In this document: in pieces, positions 24,882 through 34,276 of the stretch
Layout: every line of letters begins with the position of its first letter
Numbering within the stretch: position 1 is the stretch's first letter
From: Bacteroides timonensis
Lineage (GTDB): Bacteria; Bacteroidota; Bacteroidia; Bacteroidales; Bacteroidaceae
Reading direction: 5' to 3'
DNA: 38,200 nucleotides
Assembly (NCBI RefSeq): GCF_000513195.1
Contig: NZ_CBVI010000038.1
Location: 1 to 38,200 of the forward strand
Translations under genes and position numbers: made by a program
The notes under the pieces: generated by a model
Database searches by the model: none
Seen by the model: only the letters and a program-made list of their open reading frames with translations
What the model was told of the DNA's origin: nothing

Positions 24882-25958
24882 ATGAGAAAAGATAAAAAAC
24901 GTATGTGGCTTTGGATTATGTTGGCGGTTATAGGCATAGTATGCGTTTCCGTATTTATTTTTATTAATCAGCCGAGTTTCGGAAGGTTGCCTCAGGAAGC
25001 GCGTTTAGAGCGAATCAAACGCTCACCTCATTACCGTGACGGTCAGTTCAATAATCTGCATTCGACGCAGATGATGACCTCGGATGAAGGGCGTTTTGGT
25101 GCTATGCTTTCTTTTTTATTCCGTAAAACAGAGAATCTGCGTCCGGAGAATGAAGTTCCGGTTATCAAAACGGATTTGCATAAGTTGGGGCGTGATGAAA
25201 ATGTGCTGGTCTGGTTTGGACATTCTTCCTACTTTATTCAGGTAGATGGAAAGCGATTTCTGGTTGATCCTGTTTTTTGTATGGCTTCGCCTGTATCTTT
25301 CGTCAACAAACCATTTAAAGGAACTGATGTCTATAAACCGGAAGATATGCCGGATATCGATTATCTGGTGATTTCTCATGATCATTGGGATCACCTGGAT
25401 TACCGGACAGTGAAAAGCTTGAAAGAGCGGGTAGGAAAAGTGATTTGCGGACTGGGTGTCGGCGAACATTTCGAATATTGGGGATATGATAAAGACCAAC
25501 TGGTAGAATTGGACTGGTATGAAGATGCTGTTTTAGAAAATGGTTTTGCTGTCCATTGTCTTCCGACACGCCATTTTTCCGGTCGTGGTTTAAAGGCCAA
25601 TCAGACATTGTGGGCATCCTTTCTGATAGAAACTCCGTCACAGAAAATATATATGGCCGGTGACGGTGGTTATGACTCTCACTTTGAGGAAATAGGGAAG
25701 CGTTTTCCGGATATAGACCTTGCGATTCTGGAAAACGGCCAGTATAATGAAGATTGGAAATATATTCATCTGATGCCTTCCAATATGGCAAAGGCAGCTA
25801 AAGGACTGAAAGCAAAAAGAGTAATGACTGTACATCATTCAAAGTACGCATTGGCAAAGCATCCCTGGGATGAGCCTTTGGCGAATGAGAAGAAGATGCA
25901 GGAACAAGACTCGCTGAATATGGTGATTCCTGAGATAGGGGAGGTAATGCCGTTATAG
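24882..25958 (+). CDS. MBL-fold metallo-hydrolase, NAPE-PLD/UlaG-like, membrane-anchored
   Basis: The 358-residue protein has an N-terminal anchor (about residues 8-29, MWLWIMLAVIGIVCVSVFIF) and a metallo-beta-lactamase fold. The first metal motif is SHDHWDHLD, with later ligands in PTRHFSGRG, AGDGGYDSHF and VHHSKYALAKHP. WFGHSSYFIQVDGKRFLVDPVF is the usual start of the NAPE-PLD/UlaG-like branch, whose bacterial members hydrolyse phosphodiesters or lactones. It has no obvious partner; the redox operon upstream is separated by the 24744-24865 element. Substrate not assigned. Confidence 0.88.
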   Translation: MRKDKKRMWLWIMLAVIGIVCVSVFIFINQPSFGRLPQEARLERIKRSPHYRDGQFNNLHSTQMMTSDEGRFGAMLSFLFRKTENLRPENEVPVIKTDLHKLGRDENVLVWFGHSSYFIQVDGKRFLVDPVFCMASPVSFVNKPFKGTDVYKPEDMPDIDYLVISHDHWDHLDYRTVKSLKERVGKVICGLGVGEHFEYWGYDKDQLVELDWYEDAVLENGFAVHCLPTRHFSGRGLKANQTLWASFLIETPSQKIYMAGDGGYDSHFEEIGKRFPDIDLAILENGQYNEDWKYIHLMPSNMAKAAKGLKAKRVMTVHHSKYALAKHPWDEPLANEKKMQEQDSLNMVIPEIGEVMPL

Positions 25959-25987
25959 AATTTTCATCTCTGTAATAATAGTGAGTG

Positions 25988-26030
25988 GCTGATATTATTG
26001 CTATGTAAAGGCAATGATATCAGCTTTTTT
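25988..26030 (+). terminator. Rho-independent terminator behind the MBL gene
   Basis: GCTGATATTATTGC (25988-26001) pairs with GCAATGATATCAGC (26011-26024), 14 pairs with one G-T, across a 9-base loop. Six T follow directly and a second T run lies at 26032-26037. It separates the MBL gene from the DJ-1-like gene. Confidence 0.9.
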
Positions 26031-26073
26031 GTTTTTTCCTATCCCAAAATAGTAGACTTTTTGAGTATTGGTG

Positions 26074-26081
26074 TAACTTTG
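26074..26081 (+). promoter_or_regulatory. -7 promoter element for the DJ-1-like gene
   Basis: TAACTTTG followed by T fits the Bacteroides -7 consensus, 36 bp above the ATG at 26118, and supports that start over an earlier TTG at 25998. No -33 TTTG is seen at the usual distance. Confidence 0.5.
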
Positions 26082-26117
26082 TCAGCAGATATTAAAAATA
26101 TTCTAAATACGAATCTT

Positions 26118-26711
26118 ATGAAACAAGAAGTCTTATTCCTGCTTTTAAATGAATATGCCGACTGGGAAGGCGCTTTCCTTGCCATTTCCCTAAATACCGG
26201 GGTAATACCAGGTAGTGAAGTGAAATATATACCGAAGGTAGTTGCCCCTACATTGGATGTTGTGCGTTCTGTAGGCGGTTTTCGTACTTTACCTGATTAT
26301 AGTTTTCAAACGATGCCTGCTGACTATGCGGCATTGGTACTGGTTGGTGGTATGCACTGGCAATCGCCTGAAGCAGAACTGGTGGTGCCAATTGTGCAGG
26401 ATGCATTACAGCGTGGCAAAATAGTTGGAGCTATTTGCAATGCTTCTGCCTTTATGGGAGCGCATGGTTTCCTGAACGATGTAAAGCATACCAGTAATAC
26501 GCTTCCATATCTGAAGCAATTTGCAGGTAGTGCATATACCAATGAAGCCGGGTATCAGGAAAAGCAGGCAGTCAGCGATAAGAATATCGTAACTGCTAAC
26601 GGAACCGGGCATTTGGAGTTTACCCGTGAATTATTACTTCTTTTGCATGCAGATACTCCGGAAAAGATTGATGCTGCTTATGATTATTATAAAAATGGCT
26701 TTGTGAGGTAA
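26118..26711 (+). CDS. DJ-1/PfpI-family protein (glutamine amidotransferase-like)
   Basis: I use the ATG at 26118 (MKQEVLFLLLNEYADWEG), giving 197 residues; the longer frame starts inside the upstream terminator. The nucleophile elbow is GAICNASAFMG with its Cys, and the DYAALVLVGGMHWQ strand carries the usual glycine pair. The family includes chaperone-like, deglycase-like and protease-like members, and the activity cannot be settled here. It ends 14 bp from the stop of the convergent frameshifted lipoprotein gene. Confidence 0.85.
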   Translation: MKQEVLFLLLNEYADWEGAFLAISLNTGVIPGSEVKYIPKVVAPTLDVVRSVGGFRTLPDYSFQTMPADYAALVLVGGMHWQSPEAELVVPIVQDALQRGKIVGAICNASAFMGAHGFLNDVKHTSNTLPYLKQFAGSAYTNEAGYQEKQAVSDKNIVTANGTGHLEFTRELLLLLHADTPEKIDAAYDYYKNGFVR

Positions 26712-26725
26712 CTTTAGTCTTGTTA

Positions 26726-27761
26726 TTATTCATATTCCTCAATCACATTGCGGAATATATCTACTCCGACGATTTCTCTTGTTGAGACATCTGTGACCCA
26801 TAGCCGATTGTTATAAACCAATAACTTCTGTCCGCCTTTGAATGTATAGCCGGGCACTGATTTGAAGGTCAGGAAGAATTTCTTTTTCTCTCTGTCATAG
26901 CATCGGATACTACCGTCAGCTGCTGAGATGTACATCAGATTTTTGTATAAGGCTATTCCTCTGGGATTAAATTCCAGAGGAAGCGTGACTGGTAGTCATT
27001 GTGATATTGCTTCCCTTCTGGATAAGGGTAGTATCGATCACATGTATTTTCCGGTTGCCATATTGTCCGTAATCGGCGAGAAATACTAATCCGGTTGTAT
27101 CTACTGCCATCTGATGCGAATAAAATCCGTTGTTTACATCGAAACCATCCAGACTTCCACGTGAGTAGTAATTTATATTCTGATATTTTTCCGCACTCAC
27201 ATCACTTTGCAAGGTTACTTGCAGACCATCTTTCATGCGCACTATTATGTAATTGTCTACAATAGCCATTGCATGTGTATGAAACAACTGTGCGTTTCCA
27301 TGCCCCCAGTTACGGTTCCCGATTCGGGTGATAAATTTCAGTGTATGTACATCGAACACATCAATGCACGAGCCTATATTGGCGAGATAAAGTCTCTCAT
27401 TAGCTACGGAAATGGCTTCTACGTAATTACCAAATGTTTGCGTTGCATCATTGTAGGTCCATGTATTTAATGAACCTAATTTCTGATGAGCGGACAAACT
27501 GTATAATTCCACGCTGAAATGTCCGTTTTGAGTATTGGCAATGAAAAGAGTGTCACCGTATATATATGTACAACCGGGCATGAATTCACCGGAAGCATAC
27601 CCAAGCTTTTCTGCATTAATCACTTCTCCGGCTTTGTATGAGTAGTAATAATGTACGGATGAAGGTTGTTCCGGTTCCACTTCCCGGATTACGTCTTCTA
27701 TCTTTGTCTTTTCACATGAAAGCAGGCATAAACCTGCGAATAGTATATATATTATCTTCAT
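26726..27761 (-). pseudogene. Propeller-like surface lipoprotein, frameshifted
   Basis: Two reading frames make up one gene. The first part (27761 to the TAA at 26967) encodes 264 residues, starting with a lipoprotein signal (LLSC, Cys16) and a propeller-like domain. The second part continues in another frame with PLEFNPRGIALYKNLMYIS and ends at 26726. The two frames overlap only between 26970 and 26996, so one extra base there would explain the break. The combined protein (about 345 residues) aligns along its length with residues 425-690 of the neighbouring protease, its paralogue. No slippery heptamer is seen. A sequencing error is the main alternative to a real mutation. Confidence 0.75.
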
Positions 27762-27771
27762 TTCTTTCTTC

Positions 27772-29913
<2,142 letters not shown>

Positions 29914-29949
29914 TTATTAAGTTTCAGAGCAACTGCATTAAAGAATTGT

Positions 29950-30247
29950 TTCGTTTCTTTCCGGTTATGAACAAAACGATAATCCGATATGATAAGCACC
30001 TCTAATATAAATAATAAATATTTATGAAACAAAACATTTGCGAGATCAGTCGCATACTTAGGGGGTCTCAGTATGATACTTAGGGTACCTCAGTATCATA
30101 TTGAGGTACCCTAAGTATCATACTGAGATAGCCTGATTATAACACACTTGATAATCAAGTATTTACAAAACTAATCTTTGGTGGTTATAAATTAGAACAA
30201 ATAAACTATTGAAATAATGAATTAATTCGTTTCTTTCCGGTTATGAA
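29950..30247 (+). repeat. 22-bp direct repeat bracketing 254 bp of intergenic DNA
   Basis: TTCGTTTCTTTCCGGTTATG plus AA occurs at 29950-29971 and again at 30226-30247 with no mismatch. The enclosed 254 bp hold the second 22-bp-period dyad array and no gene. The inner ends are not inverted repeats and no transposase is present. It may be a duplication scar or a small non-autonomous element. Confidence 0.65.
30045..30132. repeat. Four-unit array of 17-bp dyads, 22-bp period
   Basis: Three good dyads of 17 bp (about CTCAGTATNATACTGAG) with 5-bp spacers start at 30067, 30089 and 30111. A half-degenerate one starts at 30045, and the phase of 22 bp is kept throughout. As a whole, 30066-30092 and 30102-30128 are perfect 27-bp inverted repeats around 9 bases. 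The geometry equals that of the array at 263-328, but the sequence is unrelated. The gap in which it lies (29854-30542) has no gene. Confidence 0.85.
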
Positions 30248-30257
30248 TTAAATAGGT

Positions 30258-30295
30258 ACGCGGACTATGCGGATAAGACGGACGAACGCGGACTT
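30258..30295 (+). repeat. Degenerate GCGGAY repeats
   Basis: ACGCGGACT, ATGCGGATA, AGACGGACG and ACGCGGACT follow one another with steps of 9 to 10 bp. The rest of the gap up to 30436 is AT-rich and shows no promoter or gene that I can support. Confidence 0.5.
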
Positions 30296-30436
30296 TAGTT
30301 TATTGCCCAATCGGATTACATACCCTTTTTTATGTTAAAACGAAAGATCCTATTAAACTTTTTGCTTTTCCTGTTGTCTTATAAACATCAAGATTCAATA
30401 GGTATAAATAAAATATAGTATGGTATTAGTTTTATG

Positions 30437-30466
30437 AAACGGGCGGGACATTTTCGCCCGTTTTTA
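30437..30466 (+). terminator. Rho-independent terminator-like hairpin in a gene-free gap
   Basis: AAACGGGCG (30437-30445) pairs perfectly with CGCCCGTTT (30455-30463) across nine bases, and T-rich DNA follows. There is no gene directly upstream on the plus strand, so it may end an unrecognised short transcript from within 30130-30430. It lies about 80 bp above the DUF4738-like gene. Confidence 0.7.
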
Positions 30467-30542
30467 TTTCTTTTGCTTTTCCCTTGCATTTTTGCCTCCC
30501 TTTTTGTTCCTTTGTTCCCGTTAATTGTAAACAAATGGTAGA

Positions 30543-31091
30543 ATGAGAAACGTATTTTACTTCTGGATATGTATAGCGATGTGGCTGTTGTCAGCTTGTT
30601 CTTCTCAGAAAAAAGAGGATAGAGGAGATATACAGGTACTGATGAAAGACAGTGTGGATGCCAATGGTTTGCAACGTATGCAGGTATCTGATAGTAAGAC
30701 CAGTTTTACTTATAAAGGTAAGGAATATCAATCGAGCGTGGTTCGCAGACCGGATGACAGTTTACCTGTTGTGATTAATGAACAAGGAGATAAATTTGTT
30801 GATAACAGCATCACCCTGCGTATAACTTCCGGCGGCAAGTCTATTGTTGACAAGGTGTTTACAAAAGAGAGTTTCGCTTCGTTGGTGGATGCAAAGTTCA
30901 TGAAACATTCTATTCTTGAGGGACTGGTGTATGATAAGACCACACCTCAGGGGATCGTTTATGCGGCAAGTGTGTGCTATCCGCAGTCCGACCTTTACAT
31001 TCCACTATCGATCACTGTATCTGCCGATGGCAAAATATCCTTGGCGAAAGAAGAATTGCTGGAAGATTTGCACGAAACAGACAGCATCTGA
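30543..31091 (+). CDS. DUF4738-like lipoprotein
   Basis: The 182-residue protein has a lipoprotein signal ending LLSAC (Cys19) with a following SSQKKED stretch. The mature part is a single beta-rich domain (FTYKGKEYQSSVVRRP, NSITLRITSGGKSIVDKVF, GLVYDKTTPQGIVYAASVCYP). The pattern fits the Bacteroidales DUF4738 proteins, whose role is not known. It lies 47 bp above the response regulator gene on the same strand, so it may be co-expressed with or sensed by that system. Confidence 0.7.
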   Translation: MRNVFYFWICIAMWLLSACSSQKKEDRGDIQVLMKDSVDANGLQRMQVSDSKTSFTYKGKEYQSSVVRRPDDSLPVVINEQGDKFVDNSITLRITSGGKSIVDKVFTKESFASLVDAKFMKHSILEGLVYDKTTPQGIVYAASVCYPQSDLYIPLSITVSADGKISLAKEELLEDLHETDSI

Positions 31092-31138
31092 TCAAAGATT
31101 CCAGATTGTTTCCTAATTTATGAGTTTCCTTTGCCGGT

Positions 31139-31816
31139 ATGAAAATCCTGATTGTAGAAGATGAACCGGATTTGCGGGAAACGATCCGCATTTCCCTTGT
31201 AAAAGAGCATTTCGTTGTGGAAACTGCTGCCGATTACTTTTCGGCACTGGATAAAGTGAATGATTACGATTATGACTGTATCCTGCTGGACATTATGTTG
31301 CCCGGTGGAAGCGGTCTGGATTTGTTGCGTGAACTCAAACACCTGCATCGTAGTGACAGTGTGTTGATTATTTCTGCCAAGGATTCTTTGGATGATAAGG
31401 TCGAAGGGCTGGAACTGGGTGCCGATGACTATCTTACGAAGCCTTTCCATTTGGCCGAACTCAATGCGCGGGTGAAGTCTGTTATTCGCCGCCGGCAAGC
31501 AAAGGGTGATGTTTCCATTACAATGGGAAATCTGTTGCTGTATCCTGACAAGCGCCAGGTAGAGGTAGGAGGAGTGTCTTTGCAACTTAACCGGAAAGAA
31601 TTCGATCTGCTTTATTATTTTATAGTCAATCCTGATCGCGTTATTAATAAAATGAGTCTTGCGGAGTCTGTGTGGGGAGATAATATCGACCAGGTAGATT
31701 CATTGGATTTCATTTACTCACAAGTGAAAAATCTTCGTCGTAAACTGAAACAGGCTGGAGCTACCGTGGAACTGAAGGCGGTATATGGTTTTGGCTATAA
31801 ACTCTCTGAAGTATGA
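31139..31816 (+). CDS. OmpR-type response regulator
   Basis: A 225-residue DNA-binding regulator with a receiver domain (1-115; EDEPDLRE, phospho-Asp in CILLDIMLPGGSG, Lys in YLTKPF) and a winged-helix output domain (about 128-225; LNRKEFDLLYYFIVNPDRVI, YSQVKNLRRKLKQAG, VYGFGYKL). The kinase gene overlaps its end by 4 bp (ATGA). A pair of PepSY-like secreted proteins follows the kinase and is the likely target. Confidence 0.93.
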   Translation: MKILIVEDEPDLRETIRISLVKEHFVVETAADYFSALDKVNDYDYDCILLDIMLPGGSGLDLLRELKHLHRSDSVLIISAKDSLDDKVEGLELGADDYLTKPFHLAELNARVKSVIRRRQAKGDVSITMGNLLLYPDKRQVEVGGVSLQLNRKEFDLLYYFIVNPDRVINKMSLAESVWGDNIDQVDSLDFIYSQVKNLRRKLKQAGATVELKAVYGFGYKLSEV

Positions 31817-33102
31817 AATTGCTTCATTATACCTACCGGAAACTCTCGTTGCTACTATTGCTGTTGATGGCGGTATGGGGTGTGTTGTTTTATTATGCCA
31901 TTATTGACGAAGTGATGGATGAAACGGATGATACGCTTGAAAATTACAGTGAGATATTAATCAATAATGCCTTGATGGACCCGTCTGTTCTTGATACGGA
32001 GGGAACATTGATGTCTTTCTACAAATTCCGGCCTATATCCGAAGAAGAAGCTGAGGACTATGATGAAGAGTTTTATGACTCTACCGTCTATATAGAAAGC
32101 GAAGATGAATACGAACCGGTGAGGGTACTAAAGACTGCTTTCCGTATGCCGGACGGGCAGTTTTATGAGCTGGAACTGATGATTTCCATCTTGGAGCGTG
32201 ATGATATGGTGGAGGCTATCCTGTGGTATTTGGGAGCACTGTTTCTGCTGTTTTTGATTTGCACATCCATTGGGACACGACTGATACTGCAAAGTGTATT
32301 TCGCCCGTTGCATCGCCTGCTGAACTGGCTGCAACAAATTCAGCCGGGCAAGGAGCTTCCGGTGTTGGACAACCCGACGAAGATACGGGAATTTCAGCAG
32401 TTGGGTGATGCGGCTGTAGATATGGGAAACCGTAGTTATAAGGCGTATGAGGAACAGAAGCAGTTTATAGAAAATGCTTCGCATGAGCTGCAGACGCCGC
32501 TTGCCATTGTTCGTGGCAAGATTGAGTTGCTTGCGGAGAATGAGTCGATGACGGAAGAACAGTTGAAAGAACTGGATGAAATATATACTACATTGGGCAG
32601 AGCTGTCAGGCTGAATAAATCTTTGTTGTTGCTTTCCCGTATTGAAAACGGACAATATACCGAAACAGAAGATGTTTCGGTAGATGAAGTCTTGGATGAA
32701 CTATTGCCTGATTTGATGGATATATATGAAGGCAAGAAAATACATCTGGTACGTACGAAAGAGGCGGAACCTTTCGTGATTCGCTGCAACCTTTCCCTGG
32801 CACAGATTTTGGTTTCCAATTTGGTGAAAAACTCTTTGGTGCATAATCGTGAAGGCGGTGAACTGCATATAGCGACTACGCCTTCTTCTCTTACTATCAT
32901 GAACAGTGGTGAACATCCGTTGGATGGAGAAAAGTTGTTCCGGCGTTTTTATCGCAGTATTGACGGGAAGAAGGATTCTACCGGTTTGGGGCTTGCCATC
33001 GCCCGTTCCATTGCTTTGTCCGCCTCTCTCAGTCTGACTTATAAGTGGCAGGAAGGAATGCATCTGTTCTTGCTTGTTAAAGAATCTCAAAAGAAAAGCT
33101 AA
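31813..33102 (+). CDS. Sensor histidine kinase (QseC/RprX-like class)
   Basis: The 429-residue protein has two membrane helices (about 10-30 and 136-156) around an acidic periplasmic loop with EEAEDYDEEFYDS, then a HAMP-like linker. The dimerisation helix carries ENASHELQTPLAIVRGK, with the phosphorylated His, and the ATP domain shows LVSNLVKNSLVHN and DSTGLGLAIARSIA. The G1 region is degenerate (TIMNSGEHPLDGEKLF). It is co-translated with the regulator through an ATGA overlap. The acidic loop could bind cations or basic peptides, but that is only a suggestion. Confidence 0.93.
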   Translation: MKLLHYTYRKLSLLLLLLMAVWGVLFYYAIIDEVMDETDDTLENYSEILINNALMDPSVLDTEGTLMSFYKFRPISEEEAEDYDEEFYDSTVYIESEDEYEPVRVLKTAFRMPDGQFYELELMISILERDDMVEAILWYLGALFLLFLICTSIGTRLILQSVFRPLHRLLNWLQQIQPGKELPVLDNPTKIREFQQLGDAAVDMGNRSYKAYEEQKQFIENASHELQTPLAIVRGKIELLAENESMTEEQLKELDEIYTTLGRAVRLNKSLLLLSRIENGQYTETEDVSVDEVLDELLPDLMDIYEGKKIHLVRTKEAEPFVIRCNLSLAQILVSNLVKNSLVHNREGGELHIATTPSSLTIMNSGEHPLDGEKLFRRFYRSIDGKKDSTGLGLAIARSIALSASLSLTYKWQEGMHLFLLVKESQKKS

Positions 33103-33200
33103 AGGCGAATATTCCCAAATCTTTCCCGATTCAGTATCGTTATTTGCAGTGTGAATAAAAACAGGAAATAAATTAGTAACACTTAAAAACAATAACGATT

Positions 33201-33638
33201 ATGAAGAAGATTTTATCTATTCTCGTATTGGCTATCGTAGCCGTTCAGTTCGCTTTTGCCGGTGATGTGATTACCAAAGACATAAAGGAACTTCCATTGA
33301 CTGCGCGTAACTTTATCAATCAGTATTTCAGTAAACCGCAGATTTCATACATCAAGATAGACAGTGAGTTCCTGTCCAAGAAGTATGAAGTGACACTGAC
33401 TGACCGCACGGAGATTGACTTCGACAAGAAAGGTAATTGGACGGAAGTAGACTGTAAAAAGAATGCTGTGCCTGCCGCCCTTATCCCAGCTTCTGTAAAA
33501 GATTACGTAAAGGCTAATTTTCCTAATGAAATTATCACTAAGATAGAGCGTAAAAGTACGGGGATTGAGGTGGAACTTGCCAATGATTTCTCTTTGAAAT
33601 TCAATAAGAAAGGACAGTTTGTCAGTTTGGATGACTAA
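33201..33638 (+). CDS. Secreted PepSY-like protein
   Basis: A signal peptide (1-20, ending QFAFA) precedes about 125 residues with two PepSY-like alpha/beta repeats: ELPLTARNFINQYF to EIDFDKKGNWTEVDC, and LIPASVKDYVKANFP to FSLKFNKKGQFVSLDD. Each ends in the 'F(D/N)KKGxx' hairpin common in Bacteroides PepSY-like (DUF2874-type) proteins. It follows the kinase gene after 98 bp and precedes a second PepSY-like gene by 12 bp. A role in sensing or buffering the envelope stimulus of the two-component system is inferred. Confidence 0.85.
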   Translation: MKKILSILVLAIVAVQFAFAGDVITKDIKELPLTARNFINQYFSKPQISYIKIDSEFLSKKYEVTLTDRTEIDFDKKGNWTEVDCKKNAVPAALIPASVKDYVKANFPNEIITKIERKSTGIEVELANDFSLKFNKKGQFVSLDD

Positions 33639-33650
33639 TGGAGGGAGAAA

Positions 33651-34154
33651 ATGATGAAAACAAGATTCTTGATGTTAGCGATGATGATGTGCATGACCGC
33701 ACTGACATTCAGTGCATGCAGTGATGATGATGACGATGATAAGGGTATCAATGTGCCGGAGGCTGTAACACAGGCTTTGAAGCAGAAGTATCCAAGTGCT
33801 ACGGACGTAGACTGGAAACAGAAAAGCTCGTATTTTGTAGCCGATTGCTGGCTGGACGGAAAAGATTCCGATATATGGTTTGATGCCAATGGAAACTGGT
33901 GGATGACAGAATCGGAAATATATTGGAATGACGTTCCCGGAGCTGTCCAGACTGCATTTAATAATAGCGAATATGCAAACTGGGTACAAGATGATTATTA
34001 TTTCTTGCTGTATCCGTTGCAACCCATGCAATATGTGATTGAAGTGAAGCAGGGGAATCAGAAGTATCAGTTATTCTATTCGGAAGATGGAGGGCTGATG
34101 AATACTGTGAATGTAACGGGAAAGGATGATACGATTTATCCACCGGAAGAGTGA
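33651..34154 (+). CDS. PepSY-like lipoprotein
   Basis: The 167-residue protein carries a lipoprotein signal ending FSAC (Cys22) followed by SDDDDDD, a strong surface-export-type acidic run. The mature part repeats the PepSY-like unit: VPEAVTQALKQKYPSATDVDW to DIWFDANGNWWMTE, and VPGAVQTAFNNSEYANWVQDD to YQLFYSEDGGLMN. A GGAGG motif stands shortly before the start codon, unusual for Bacteroides. The stop codon lies in the left arm of the inverted-repeat element 34151-34276. Confidence 0.8.
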   Translation: MMKTRFLMLAMMMCMTALTFSACSDDDDDDKGINVPEAVTQALKQKYPSATDVDWKQKSSYFVADCWLDGKDSDIWFDANGNWWMTESEIYWNDVPGAVQTAFNNSEYANWVQDDYYFLLYPLQPMQYVIEVKQGNQKYQLFYSEDGGLMNTVNVTGKDDTIYPPEE

Positions 34155-34276
34155 GAAAGTTACCAGCTACAAGCTACGAGCTACAAGTTGCTGCGCTATG
34201 TCAGTCTTTAAACTATTAAACACTATCAAGCCGCAAGGACTTGTAGCTCGTAGCTTGTAGCTTGTAACTTTCTCAC
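34151..34276. repeat. AGCTACAAG-type inverted-repeat element, bidirectional terminator-like
   Basis: Arms of 38 bp (34151-34188 and 34239-34276) match with a single mismatch across a 50-bp loop. The element starts GTGAGAAAGTTAC and ends as its reverse. The stop codons of both convergent genes, PepSY-like lipoprotein (34152-34154) and serine dehydratase (34273-34275), lie in its outer bases. The transcript from either side would form a very stable stem. It is related to the element at 24744-24865, with GCTGCGCTAT at 34190-34199 shared. Confidence 0.85.

Noticed and set aside
26967..27005. Programmed ribosomal frameshift
   Set aside because: No slippery heptamer, Shine-Dalgarno-like stimulator or downstream pseudoknot is evident in the overlap.
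34151..34276. Insertion sequence
   Set aside because: The 50-bp centre has no coding capacity and no target duplication is seen; it is at most a short non-autonomous element.
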